NCBI RefSeq assembly: GCF_026241755.1
Contig: NZ_JAPJDA010000003.1
Coordinates: 1 to 64,000, forward strand
Direction: 5' to 3'
DNA from: Salinimicrobium profundisediminis
GTDB lineage: Bacteria > Bacteroidota > Bacteroidia > Flavobacteriales > Flavobacteriaceae
Length of the DNA: 64,000 bases
Shown: positions 17,554-25,922 of the stretch, piece by piece
Layout: the number at the start of each line of letters is the position of its first letter
Position numbering within the stretch: position 1 is the first letter of the stretch
Notes under the pieces: model-generated
The model's database searches: none
The model's input: only the letters and a program-made list of their open reading frames with translations
Told to the model about the DNA's origin: nothing
Translations under genes and position numbers: made by a program

Positions 17554-17648
17554 GATTTTGAATTTACCTGTTTAAAGGTAAGACCATAGATACCAATAAA
17601 GTATGATTATTATCAGGTTGTAAAAATATAGTTGCTTTCAAGATTAGG

Positions 17649-17670
17649 TTCCAAAAATGCCCTTTTTGAA
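17649..17670 (+). repeat. Dispersed element, TTCCAAAAATGCCCTTTTTGAA
   Basis: Near-palindromic copy, one base off the consensus core. Confidence 0.5.
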
Positions 17671-17782
17671 GATCATTTATTTCTGTTGAAAAAACTGAAC
17701 TTTTTTTCTTAATATCTGAAGCTATTTGTATGCTGAAACTGACTTAAAATTATTTCTTCGGAAGTACTTCTGCTGAAAAAAC

Positions 17783-17799
17783 CTGCCAAAAATGACAAA
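17783..17799 (-). repeat. Dispersed element (reverse), TTTGTCATTTTTGGCAGG
   Basis: Weaker copy read on the minus strand, in the same divergent intergenic region as the copy at 17649. Confidence 0.4.
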
Positions 17800-17889
17800 T
17801 ATTTGCCTTACCGGCCAAGTTCCTGTAAAAACTGAAATCTCCTTTACACAAATTAACGCTCTACATTCTTTGTTGCCTGAAACTTCCCT

Positions 17890-17897
17890 TATTTTTG
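17890..17897 (+). promoter_or_regulatory. -7 box TATTTTTG of the HAD phosphatase gene
   Basis: Matches the TAnnTTTG consensus exactly, with TTTG at 17869-17872 upstream as a possible -33 element and the ATG at 17920. Confidence 0.5.
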
Positions 17898-17919
17898 CCT
17901 TTTTTCAATAGTAAAGGAT

Positions 17920-18747
17920 ATGGATTATTCAAAGATAAAGCTCGTGGTGAGCGACATGGATGGAACTTTGTTGAACAGCAAGCACGAGGTGAGTCCGCAG
18001 TTTTTAAAGATTTTTAAAGACCTGCAGGAGCAGGAGATTAAATTTGCCGTGGCCAGTGGCAGGCAGTACTACAGCCTTAGGGAGCGAATGGACGAGATTA
18101 AAGATGAGCTTATTTACATAGCCGAAAATGGAGCTATTGTAATGCAGCATGAGCAGGAATTACACGTTGTACCTATGCAAAAAGAGGTAGTGCACGAACT
18201 TATACAGGAAGTGCGAAAACTTGAAAATAAGTATCTAATTCTCTGCGGAAGGGAACAGGCCTACATTGAAAGTACAGCTCCCGAATTTATGGAGCCGTTT
18301 CTTAATCATTATGAGAAATACAAAGTGGTAGATGACCTGATGGAAGTAGAGGACGACCTTTTTCTAAAATTCACTATTTGTGATCTTTCAGGAGCCGAGA
18401 AAAATTCCCTGCCTTACCTAAAGCATTTTGAAGATCGCCTGCAGGTAAAACTTTCCGGAGAAATTTGGATAGATTTTAACCATAAGGAAGCTCAAAAAGG
18501 AAATGCGCTCATTGCCGTACAGGAGCAGATGAACATTAAGAAAGAAGAAACGGTTGCTTTTGGAGATTATCTAAACGACCTGGAATTATTTGAACATTCG
18601 GGCTACAGCTACGCTATGCAAAACGCACATAAAGAAGTGAAAGCCGTGGCTACGCACCACGCCGGCAGCAATGACGAACTGGGAGTGGAAAAGGTACTGG
18701 AAGAGCTGCTTGAAGGCTTAAAAGCTGCCAAGGCGCAGTCTTTATAG
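17920..18747 (+). CDS. Cof-type HAD-superfamily phosphatase
   Basis: 275 residues. HAD motif I is VSDMDGTLLNS (nucleophile and acid/base Asp at about 11 and 13), motif II is VASGRQYY near 46, the motif III lysine lies in HKEAQKGNAL near 194, and motif IV is VAFGDYLNDLELF near 211. A Cof-type C2 cap is inserted between motifs II and III. Family members dephosphorylate sugar phosphates, nucleotides or cofactor intermediates in the cytoplasm. The specific substrate is not evident. Confidence 0.9.
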   Translation: MDYSKIKLVVSDMDGTLLNSKHEVSPQFLKIFKDLQEQEIKFAVASGRQYYSLRERMDEIKDELIYIAENGAIVMQHEQELHVVPMQKEVVHELIQEVRKLENKYLILCGREQAYIESTAPEFMEPFLNHYEKYKVVDDLMEVEDDLFLKFTICDLSGAEKNSLPYLKHFEDRLQVKLSGEIWIDFNHKEAQKGNALIAVQEQMNIKKEETVAFGDYLNDLELFEHSGYSYAMQNAHKEVKAVATHHAGSNDELGVEKVLEELLEGLKAAKAQSL

Positions 18748-18791
18748 ATACTTGCAGAGTATAAAACCAGAAGATCAGGATTTCAGAAAAT

Positions 18792-18871
18792 AAAAAGTCG
18801 CCTCAAAAGCTGTAATTAACACCTGTAACTGTTTCAGGGTGTCAAAAATGGCATTTCAGGCGACCTTTTCA
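18792..18871. terminator. Bidirectional terminator with embedded dispersed element
   Basis: AAAAAGTCGCCT (18792-18803) pairs with AGGCGACCTTTT (18858-18869) with one mismatch across a long loop. It separates two convergent genes. The loop contains a reverse copy of the dispersed element. Confidence 0.6.
18837..18855 (-). repeat. Dispersed element (reverse), TGCCATTTTTGACACCC
   Basis: An exact match to the consensus core, read on the minus strand, inside the loop of the terminator. The reverse complement of CCATTTTTGA is at 18842-18851. Confidence 0.6.
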
Positions 18872-18886
18872 GTTTAATACAACCTA

Positions 18887-20380
18887 TTAGTAAGTTGCAG
18901 GTGTTCCCGGTTGTGGTAATGATTTCTGAATAAATTCCCTCACATCATCATTGGCCTTTTTAAGGTCCTCATTCCGAAGGTACATCATATGGCCGCTGCG
19001 ATATCCTTTAAAGCTTAACCTGTCGCGCATCTTTCCGCTGGGATCCAGCTGCCACATGGTATATTTTGCATCAAAATATGTGGTTGCCCCATCAAAATAC
19101 CCACTCTGAATAAGCACATCAAGGTTAGGATTCTGAGCCATGGCCTGACGCAGGTTTTCCCCGGTATTATCGCGGCTTCGGTCCCATGGGTGCACGGGCC
19201 CAAACATATAATAGGTAAGGTCTGTCTTGAATTTAAGGTCATTCCTAAGATAATGATTGATTGCCGGAGTAAAAGAATGTAGCCATGAGGTGAGTTCAGC
19301 ATTATAATCGGGGGAATCTCCGGCTTCTTTGCGGTCTAAGCCAACATAGCGGGAATCAAGTCTTCCCACGGTCATACCTTTTTGATCTCTCAGCAAATCT
19401 TTCCAAAAATAATTATAGGGTACTTCTAAATTATGCTGAAGAATTTCCTTCTCAGAAATTCCGGAATAGCGGGCCATAGTTGAAGCCACTTCTTCTTTCT
19501 TGTCCTGCTCCAGGAATCCTCCTTTGGCAAGAGCAGGAAGTAATTCATTTATTGCGTATTGTTCAACTTCGGGAAGCAACTCTTCCAAATCCCTTTTTTG
19601 AAGATCTTGCGGAAGCAGGTTGTGGTACCATGCGGCGGCAGTAAAGTAGGGGAGTCGGTTTGCGACTTCTACAGGGCCTTCACGGTCTATTCCAATATCT
19701 GTAGGAGAAACAAGGATTACTCCATTTAAATACATCCACTGTGAATTCTGAAGTTCGAGGGCCAAACCGGAAACCCGGGTAGTTCCATAGCTTTCGCCAA
19801 TCAAATATTTTGGAGACAGCCAGCGGTCATACCTGGTCACAAAGGTGTTGATCCATTTTGCGAGATAGCTAACATCGGCATTCACACCAAAGAACTGGTC
19901 CCGATTCTGTTTTTTCTCACCTTTTGGCTCAATGATCCTTGAAAACCCAGTATTTACAGGGTTAACATAGACAATATCGGCAATATCAAGAATTGAATAC
20001 GGATTCTCTTTTGTGCCGTAAGGCTGAATAGGGAAACCCTCAGGATCTATCTCCAAAACTCGCGGGCCAGTATAGGCAATGTGCATCCAGACAGATGCAG
20101 AACCAGGCCCACCATTAAAGGAAATCACCAATGGCCGGTTCTTTAATTCATTAATACCACTGCGTTTGTAATAGGTATAGAAGAGACTGGCAAGGGTTTC
20201 ACCATCTTCATTCCAAACAGGTTGCATACCTGTGGTTGCCGTATAGTCAATTCTCTGCCCGTTTATGTTCACCCTGTGGGAGGTAACTACAGTAGTGTCA
20301 ACAGGGATCTGGACGTCCTGTGCCCGGACTTCGGCATGTAAAACAGCAAATAAGATTGCGAGGAAAGTAATTTTTTTCAT
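18887..20380 (-). CDS. Secreted serine carboxypeptidase, S10 family
   Basis: 497 residues with a signal peptide ending near VRAQ (residue 21). Oxyanion region FNGGPGSASVWMH near 90; nucleophile Ser in GESYGTTR near 196; Asp in SGYFDGATTY near 428; His in YRSGHMMYL near 461. These give the Ser-Asp-His order of S10 peptidases. It probably trims peptides from their C-terminus in the periplasm or outside the cell, feeding amino-acid uptake (inference). The terminal part is normal and there is no T9SS tail. It is convergent with the HAD gene. Confidence 0.92.
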   Translation of the reverse strand: MKKITFLAILFAVLHAEVRAQDVQIPVDTTVVTSHRVNINGQRIDYTATTGMQPVWNEDGETLASLFYTYYKRSGINELKNRPLVISFNGGPGSASVWMHIAYTGPRVLEIDPEGFPIQPYGTKENPYSILDIADIVYVNPVNTGFSRIIEPKGEKKQNRDQFFGVNADVSYLAKWINTFVTRYDRWLSPKYLIGESYGTTRVSGLALELQNSQWMYLNGVILVSPTDIGIDREGPVEVANRLPYFTAAAWYHNLLPQDLQKRDLEELLPEVEQYAINELLPALAKGGFLEQDKKEEVASTMARYSGISEKEILQHNLEVPYNYFWKDLLRDQKGMTVGRLDSRYVGLDRKEAGDSPDYNAELTSWLHSFTPAINHYLRNDLKFKTDLTYYMFGPVHPWDRSRDNTGENLRQAMAQNPNLDVLIQSGYFDGATTYFDAKYTMWQLDPSGKMRDRLSFKGYRSGHMMYLRNEDLKKANDDVREFIQKSLPQPGTPATY

Positions 20381-20440
20381 TTCAGGTTCTTGGTTAAAAA
20401 ACCTAAAAATAGAAAAAATCAGAAGAACCTGCGCCGTTTT

Positions 20441-21286
20441 TTAGAAGCTGTAACTAAAGGACAGCCCCTGGAATTCATTTCCCCTTATATCGACTCCCAT
20501 AGCCGGAGATACCTGAAAATTCTGTTCATCCCTCTTGTGAAGCTCCGGAATAAGAATTCCGCTTGCTGCACCCACAGCATATCCTACTATGTTATCGGTG
20601 AGGAAGTGTTTCCCGGCTTCGGCCCTTAAGTAGGCCACCCAGGCAGGAACAATCGCTGCTGCAGTCCACACATACGGTTTCGCTGCCGAATCCGGATAGG
20701 AATCATTGTAGATCTTGGCCGCAAAAAAAGTAGCGGAGGCCGTAGCTGCAGTATGTCCTGCAAAAAAGGATCTTTGCGCCCCACTTTCCCTACGATCTTC
20801 TTCGGGAACAGAGGTGTTATATGCTAAAGGTCGCGCCCTCTCTACCAAACCTGCAGAAATAGTATATAAAGCTCCTGTTGTAGCCATACTTTCCAGGAAC
20901 ATTACTGAAATTTGTCCGGCGTTTGACCGCATATTGCCATCTGCCACCATCATAATTACAGGAACTGCAAAAGACCCATAAAAAGGATAGTAGCTTATCT
21001 TATCGGCCCTGTCACTGTGATTTCCCGCCAGAAAACGGTCTATACCCGGCACATCATCTTTTGATAAATCGTTAAGTTCTTCAATAGTGAGATCATCCTT
21101 GTCCTGGATCAATTTAAGACCCAGCACGTTTAAACCTAATCCCACACCCACCCAGGGAGCATCAAGCTTCCAGCTGATCTTGTATGGGGATTGGGAAGTA
21201 TCGCTATTGGAGGTGGAAAAAGATTGAGAGTAAGTAGAAAAAGTAAAGCAAAAAAGTAAAACTATAACACAAATTGATTTCTTCAT
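20441..21286 (-). CDS. PAP2-family membrane-associated phosphatase
   Basis: 281 residues with a signal peptide (to about residue 20). The acid phosphatase motifs appear in order: VERARPLAY (motif 1, Arg-Pro), RSFFAGHTAATAS (motif 2, with the catalytic His) and RAEAGKHFLTDNIVGYAVG (motif 3; the catalytic His follows Lys). It probably acts in the periplasm on a lipid phosphate, such as undecaprenyl pyrophosphate, or on lipid A. The start follows from the signal peptide. It lies 60 bases upstream of the S10 peptidase, in the same direction. Confidence 0.85.
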   Translation of the reverse strand: MKKSICVIVLLFCFTFSTYSQSFSTSNSDTSQSPYKISWKLDAPWVGVGLGLNVLGLKLIQDKDDLTIEELNDLSKDDVPGIDRFLAGNHSDRADKISYYPFYGSFAVPVIMMVADGNMRSNAGQISVMFLESMATTGALYTISAGLVERARPLAYNTSVPEEDRRESGAQRSFFAGHTAATASATFFAAKIYNDSYPDSAAKPYVWTAAAIVPAWVAYLRAEAGKHFLTDNIVGYAVGAASGILIPELHKRDEQNFQVSPAMGVDIRGNEFQGLSFSYSF

Positions 21287-21440
21287 CTTTTGGGAGTTTT
21301 AATCAAAGCTCGTTTTTTTACTTTTTACAACCTGAAGCATTAACGCAATTATAAGAGTGATAGCAAGGGTTTTCAGAAAATTTTCAGAAAACTAACCTTC
21401 TTCCTGAGAGCTTCAATCCATTAGTGAAGAAAACTTTTTG

Positions 21441-21481
21441 TTTAAGTTTATTTAAAAATATTAAAACAAAACTTACCTTTG
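21441..21481 (+). promoter_or_regulatory. SRPBCC gene promoter with palindrome TTTAAGTTTATTTAAA
   Basis: The palindrome at 21441-21456 lies 17 bases before the -7 box TACCTTTG at 21474-21481. It differs from the acyltransferase palindrome (16498-16513) at one position only. The start codon follows the box after 13 bases. Confidence 0.65.
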
Positions 21482-21494
21482 GAAAAAGATTGCT

Positions 21495-21971
21495 ATGAAA
21501 ATATATCAGTTACACACTGTTCAGAAATTACCGATTTCTTTGGAGGAGGCGTGGAAATTTTTTTCCAGTCCTGCAAACCTCAAAGTAATCACACCGCCTT
21601 ACATGGGATTCGATATTATATCGGGAGGGGATAGGTCAATGTTTGCCGGACAAATCATTCAATATATAGTTACTCCCGTAGCCGGAATTAAAACAAAATG
21701 GGTGACAGAAATCACTCATATCAAAGAACCTTATTATTTTGTAGATGAACAGAGGTTTGGACCTTATGCTCTTTGGCACCATAAACATTTTCTTAGGGAA
21801 ATAGATGGCGGCGTAGAGATGGAAGATATTATAGATTATAAACTTCCTTTTGGAATAATAGGGCAGGCAGTTCATCCTTTGATGGTCAAACCCAAACTGG
21901 AGGAAATCTTCAACTTCAGAAGAAAGAAACTTATTGAATTGTTTGGGAGCTATAAAAAAGAGGCCGTTTAA
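21495..21971 (+). CDS. SRPBCC-superfamily (START-like) ligand-binding protein
   Basis: 158 residues without a signal peptide. The N-terminal pattern LPISLEEAWKFFSSPANLKVITPP is characteristic of the SRPBCC subfamily found in many Bacteroidota, often described as a cell-division inhibitor-like protein and often near photolyase or carotenoid genes. No such genes are adjacent here. It likely binds a hydrophobic ligand in a deep pocket; the actual role is unknown. It has its own promoter and is a single-gene unit. Confidence 0.82.
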   Translation: MKIYQLHTVQKLPISLEEAWKFFSSPANLKVITPPYMGFDIISGGDRSMFAGQIIQYIVTPVAGIKTKWVTEITHIKEPYYFVDEQRFGPYALWHHKHFLREIDGGVEMEDIIDYKLPFGIIGQAVHPLMVKPKLEEIFNFRRKKLIELFGSYKKEAV

Positions 21972-22062
21972 ATTACCCTTTTTGGCACCTCTCTAAAAGA
22001 AGCATAAGAGCAATTTAAAAGGCCTGTTTCAGATCTTATCTTAAAATCTTATTCCTGCGAGT

Positions 22063-23517
22063 TTAGATCTTTTGAGCTGATTTTTGTTTGTAGTGACTAA
22101 ACAGATCGTGCTCTTTGATCATCGCTGTGGTTTTTTCGGGCAACATATCTTCCCATCCACCTTTACCTTCAGCAATTAATTGTAATACTTCCCTGGAGAA
22201 AATATCTAAAATAGCCGGATCGTAATTTGTAATATCCACAACCTTTCCGTTGTATTTGAAGAACTTGTACAGTTCCTTCATTCTTGGATGTACTTTCAGG
22301 GTATCACTGGTCGTAATTTCGCCGGTCTCACGATCTTTGAACGGATATAAATAGACCTTAAGATCTTTAAAGAACAACTTTCCGAATGCCTCCAGGATCC
22401 CTCCACTCAGGTGCCTGTAGTATTTCTCATCAAATATATCTACCAGGTTGTTTACACCCATTGCAAGCCCCATGCGTTCTTTGGTGTAGCGGGAGAAATA
22501 TTCTACAACCTTATAGTACTCCTGGAAGTTTGAGATCATCACGGTTTGACCTAGGGAGCATAGTAATTCTGCCCTGTCCATAAAATCCCGTTCATCAATT
22601 TCTCCTTCCGCCCGAAGGTTTGAAAGGGTGATCTCAAAGATCACTTCTGTATTTTCTTCAGAAACCCTGTTTTCATTGAGGAAAAGTTCCAAAGAACGCT
22701 TGTACATGTCCATATTCACCTTGGTCACCGGTCTAAAGCTACCGCGCAAGGCCAGAATGTTCTTTTTGTAAAGGATCTTAGCTGGTAAAACGTTATTCCC
22801 GTCGGGGGCGAACATTACCGCTTCTGTCATTCCGTTTTTGACCAGTTGTAAACTCATCAACCTGTTATCGACCTTTTCAAATCGAGGGCCCGAAAAGTTG
22901 ATGGTATCAATCTCTATCTGGTCTTTATCTATGTGGTCGTAAAGATAACGGAGTAATTTCTTCGGGTTATCATATTTATAATAAGCTCCGTAGATCAAAT
23001 TCACTCCCAGGATTCCTAACGTGTTTTGCTGCAAGCGAGCATCGTTTTCGTGAAAACGCACGTGGAGACTGATCTCGTTGTAATCTTCTTCAGGATGCAC
23101 CTGGTATTTAATTCCTACCCAGCCATGACCTTTATATTTCTTGGCAAAATCAATGGTGGCCACTGTATTGGCGTAGGTGAAAAATAATTTGTTGGGGTGT
23201 TTTTCGCGGGAAATCCTTTGCTCAATGAGATTGGTCTCATGTGTGAGCATTTTTTTTAAACGTTCTTCGGTGACATATCTTCTGTCGTCTTCTATTCCGT
23301 AAATTGCATCACTAAAGTCTTTATCATAGGCGCTCATGGCCTTTGCAATAGTCCCAGAAGCACCACCGGCTCTAAAGAAGTTACGTACAGTTTCCTGCCC
23401 GGCACCTATTTCAGAAAAAGTTCCGTAGATATTTTCATTTAGGTTGATGCGTAAAGCTTTACTCTTTATCGACGGGACATTTTCAAATTCCCGGTCACCC
23501 ATTATAGTTATTGGCAT
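22063..23517 (-). CDS. Large conserved protein of unknown function
   Basis: 484 residues, with no signal peptide or membrane segment. The start MPITIMGDREFENVPS and the block EIGAGQETVRNFFRAGGASG look highly conserved. I recognise the family as widespread in Bacteroidota and some other phyla, often with doubtful names such as nicotinate-nucleotide adenylyltransferase, though I see no HxGH nucleotidyltransferase motif here. Acidic and basic residues alternate through the middle, suggesting a soluble cytoplasmic protein. It is divergent from the MBL hydrolase gene. I do not assign a function. Confidence 0.75.
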   Translation of the reverse strand: MPITIMGDREFENVPSIKSKALRINLNENIYGTFSEIGAGQETVRNFFRAGGASGTIAKAMSAYDKDFSDAIYGIEDDRRYVTEERLKKMLTHETNLIEQRISREKHPNKLFFTYANTVATIDFAKKYKGHGWVGIKYQVHPEEDYNEISLHVRFHENDARLQQNTLGILGVNLIYGAYYKYDNPKKLLRYLYDHIDKDQIEIDTINFSGPRFEKVDNRLMSLQLVKNGMTEAVMFAPDGNNVLPAKILYKKNILALRGSFRPVTKVNMDMYKRSLELFLNENRVSEENTEVIFEITLSNLRAEGEIDERDFMDRAELLCSLGQTVMISNFQEYYKVVEYFSRYTKERMGLAMGVNNLVDIFDEKYYRHLSGGILEAFGKLFFKDLKVYLYPFKDRETGEITTSDTLKVHPRMKELYKFFKYNGKVVDITNYDPAILDIFSREVLQLIAEGKGGWEDMLPEKTTAMIKEHDLFSHYKQKSAQKI

Positions 23518-23611
23518 AGCTATTTTTTTTGTACAAACTTGTTCCTTTGTAGGAACGGCTTAGATCGTAGTCAAAGGTACTAAAATGGAGGGCTAAACAA
23601 AAAATAATACT

Positions 23612-23619
23612 TAGTTTTG
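23612..23619 (+). promoter_or_regulatory. -7 box TAGTTTTG that decides the start of the MBL hydrolase
   Basis: A consensus TAnnTTTG box ends at 23619. Transcription would then begin after the GTG at 23619, so that codon cannot be the start and TTG 23637 is preferred. Confidence 0.5.
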
Positions 23620-23636
23620 TGGTAAAATTAAGAGCA

Positions 23637-24398
23637 TTGAAAGTTACGTTTTTAGGTACAGGAACATCACAAGGAATACCCGTTATAGGTAGTGACCACC
23701 CGGTTTGTAAAAGCGAAGACCCCAAAGATAAAAGGTTACGGGTTTCGGTTCTTGTTGAAGTAGACAACCACAATATCCTCATTGACTGTGGACCGGATTT
23801 CAGGCAACAAATGCTCACTAATAATGTGCAGCGAATAGATGCTATTTTATACACCCATGAACACAGTGATCATACTATTGGGCTGGATGATATACGGCCT
23901 TATTTCTTCAGGCAGGGAGATATTCCGGTTTATGCTCATGAAAGGGTAATGGCTTCTTTACGAAAACGGTTTGAGTACATTTTTGCTTCAGAAAATAAAT
24001 ATCCGGGTGCACCCAGTGTACAGGAACATATTATTGAAAATAAGGCGTTCCCCGTAAAAGGGATAAATATTATTCCCGTAAACGTGATGCATAACCGGGT
24101 ACAGGTTTTTGGTTTCAGAATTAGAGACTTTGCCTATATCACAGATGCAAAGACCATAGAAGAAGAAGAGGCTGAAAAGCTAAAAGGAGTAGATGTGCTG
24201 GTTGTAAATGCGCTGCGGAAAGAACCTCACCATTCCCACTTTAATCTACAGGAAGCCTTAGAATTTATAAAAAAAATAGGGCCAGACAAAGCCTACCTCA
24301 CTCACATAAGTCAACATATGGGTTTTCATGAAGCGGTACAGGCCGAACTTCCCAAAAATGTGTTTTTGGCCTATGATAACCTTCAAATTGAAATTTAA
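23637..24398 (+). CDS. MBL-fold metallo-hydrolase (PhnP/RNase Z-like)
   Basis: About 254 residues from TTG 23637, giving MKVTFLGTGTSQGIP, the usual N-terminus of this family. The metal-binding motif is YTHEHSDHTIGLDD near 75-88, with further His ligands at NVMHNRVQ (near 143), the Asp in YITDAK (near 160) and HISQHMG near the end. Members hydrolyse phosphodiester bonds in small molecules; PhnP and RNase Z are relatives. The substrate here is unknown. Its stop overlaps the next ATG by one base (TAATG), so the two proteins are translationally coupled. Confidence 0.82.
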   Translation: MKVTFLGTGTSQGIPVIGSDHPVCKSEDPKDKRLRVSVLVEVDNHNILIDCGPDFRQQMLTNNVQRIDAILYTHEHSDHTIGLDDIRPYFFRQGDIPVYAHERVMASLRKRFEYIFASENKYPGAPSVQEHIIENKAFPVKGINIIPVNVMHNRVQVFGFRIRDFAYITDAKTIEEEEAEKLKGVDVLVVNALRKEPHHSHFNLQEALEFIKKIGPDKAYLTHISQHMGFHEAVQAELPKNVFLAYDNLQIEI

Positions 24399-24895
24399 TG
24401 CGCAAGAGTTTTTTAATGTACCTGTTTGTTTTTACTGCTTTACTGGCGGTAGTCTTTTATATGAATGGGTCTAAAGTACTGGCATCTAAAGAAAAAGAAA
24501 TAGAATATCTAAAAAAGGAACTTGAAGAGCAAAGAGCGAATGCTCAACCTGTCGCAGAAAATGCTTCACAGGAAAAATCCTTTTCGTTAGCCTCTAATGA
24601 GGAAGCGCTTTCATACCTCGAAGACAGGGGGCTTGATCCTGCCGATGTAATGAATAAGGTAGAGGAAGCTCTTGTAAGCAGAAACGCGGTAGATGCCGAT
24701 AACGACCTTATTCCTTATGAAGGCATGAATGGCCCTTTCAGAATTAATAAGGTGAAACTGCTAAACCACAAATGGGCCATAGCAAGTTTTACCGATGGTC
24801 TTTATTGGGGTGACCTTTTTGTTAGTTTTGAAATTGACGACAATGGCACAGTAGAGATTTTTACTGAAAAAGCCCTGTTGTATCCCCGCAATTAA
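24398..24895 (+). CDS. Membrane-anchored protein of unknown function
   Basis: 165 residues. One N-terminal membrane helix (about 5-22), then a short coiled coil (KEKEIEYLKKELEEQRAN, about 31-48), a linker, and a compact alpha/beta domain from about 68 onward (YLEDRGLDPADV ... KWAIASFTDGLYWGDLFV). The C-terminal domain probably faces the periplasm. Start ATG overlaps the stop of the MBL gene (TAATG). The 3' end overlaps the convergent esterase gene by 4 bases. I recognise no family with certainty. Confidence 0.75.
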   Translation: MRKSFLMYLFVFTALLAVVFYMNGSKVLASKEKEIEYLKKELEEQRANAQPVAENASQEKSFSLASNEEALSYLEDRGLDPADVMNKVEEALVSRNAVDADNDLIPYEGMNGPFRINKVKLLNHKWAIASFTDGLYWGDLFVSFEIDDNGTVEIFTEKALLYPRN

Positions 24896-25554
24896 AGGTG
24901 CTCCTTAAGCCATTGTTTGATCTCCATAAGATTTTGTGGCGCAACGCCATGACCTACAGGAAATTCTGAATAAGTATTCTCAATATTTAAAGTATCCAGG
25001 AAAGGTGCCGTCTTACGGGCCCATTCCACAGGGATTACCTGATCTACCGTACCGTGGGAACTGTAAACTGATAGTCCTGAAAAATCATTGTTTTTATATC
25101 CTTTTTTTAGGATTTCCTCATTGATATACCCGCTAAGGCCAACCACGTTTTTGATCTTTTCGGGATATGAAAGTGCCACACTAAAGCTGAGGATACATCC
25201 CTGGCTGAAGCCAAGTAATGTAACATTGTTGGCATCTACGGGATAATTTTCGGTTACTTCATCAATAAATTGAACGATCTTTTCCCTCGAAATCACTGCC
25301 TGATCATCATCACTGAATTTGCCGTTGCTGCTGCCATCCCAGTGAATCGCATACCATGCATTGCCATAAGGAGGCAGGGGATAAGGTGCCCTTACAGAAA
25401 TAATAAAAAGCTCCTCGGGCAACTCGTCTGCAAAAGAAAATAGATCTTCTTCATTGCTTCCGTAGCCATGTAGCATGATGAGCAAAGGGGCCTTTTCTAC
25501 AGTTTTTTTGGGTTTTCTGACTAAATGATATAGGGTGAATGTTTCTGCTTCCAT
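24892..25554 (-). CDS. Alpha/beta hydrolase, carboxylesterase/phospholipase-like (COG0400)
   Basis: 220 residues, no signal peptide. LIMLHGYGSNEEDL near 25 is the oxyanion loop, GFSQGCILS near 112 the nucleophile elbow, Asp in SHGTVDQVIP near 169, and His in PVGHGVAP near 200. The family cleaves short acyl esters. It is last in a leftward chain with the preceding membrane-protein gene, sharing one base (TAATG). Confidence 0.88.
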   Translation of the reverse strand: MEAETFTLYHLVRKPKKTVEKAPLLIMLHGYGSNEEDLFSFADELPEELFIISVRAPYPLPPYGNAWYAIHWDGSSNGKFSDDDQAVISREKIVQFIDEVTENYPVDANNVTLLGFSQGCILSFSVALSYPEKIKNVVGLSGYINEEILKKGYKNNDFSGLSVYSSHGTVDQVIPVEWARKTAPFLDTLNIENTYSEFPVGHGVAPQNLMEIKQWLKEHL

Positions 25555-25880
25555 TAATTTATTGTGCTAAACCAATTTTGAAATTGTTTTCCTAAAATGG
25601 GTACTTCGTTCTTTTCTCCCTGTATGGCAGCAAGTAAGCCATAACCCCATAAAATGATGATAAAGAGGTAAAATGGTGCCGAAATAAGCCAGGTATTAAA
25701 CCACGAAACTATTATTCCCAAAAGGTAAAAGGTGATGTGGATTCCCAGCGCCTGCCGAATGTGAAAAGAAGCAAACGGGTTCTTTGAATCATTGTTGAGA
25801 AAGTAAGCAATAATAGTTCCTATAATAGTAAGATAGGCCCAAATTGCTGCAGCTTTCCCCTGGTTGGCTACACTGTCCAT
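25554..25880 (-). CDS. DUF4870-like small membrane protein
   Basis: 108 residues with three hydrophobic helices (about 12-28, 47-62 and 66-88). The pattern NPFASFHIRQALGIHITFYLL is typical of DUF4870/Tic20-like import-component proteins. Function is not established. Coupled by overlapping stop/start with the esterase; 42 bases separate it from the dihydroorotase-like gene upstream. Confidence 0.78.
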   Translation of the reverse strand: MDSVANQGKAAAIWAYLTIIGTIIAYFLNNDSKNPFASFHIRQALGIHITFYLLGIIVSWFNTWLISAPFYLFIIILWGYGLLAAIQGEKNEVPILGKQFQNWFSTIN

Positions 25881-25922
25881 AAGAGATAATTTAGGGGTAA
25901 ATTTACGGAATTCTGCGCTTCC

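Larger units (their letters stand above)
17554..17919. other. Divergent intergenic region (366 bases)
   Basis: Holds promoters for both flanking genes, including TATTTTTG at 17890-17897 for the rightward gene, and two dispersed-element copies (17649-17670 plus and 17783-17799 minus). Confidence 0.6.

Noticed and set aside
23495-23854. 119-codon frame overlapping the MBL hydrolase gene
   Set aside because: It is the shadow of the MBL hydrolase coding sequence on the opposite strand.
24352-24370. CCCAAAAATGTGTTTTTGGCC as a dispersed-element copy
   Set aside because: The centre lacks the GCC/GTC core and the match is limited to A and T runs.
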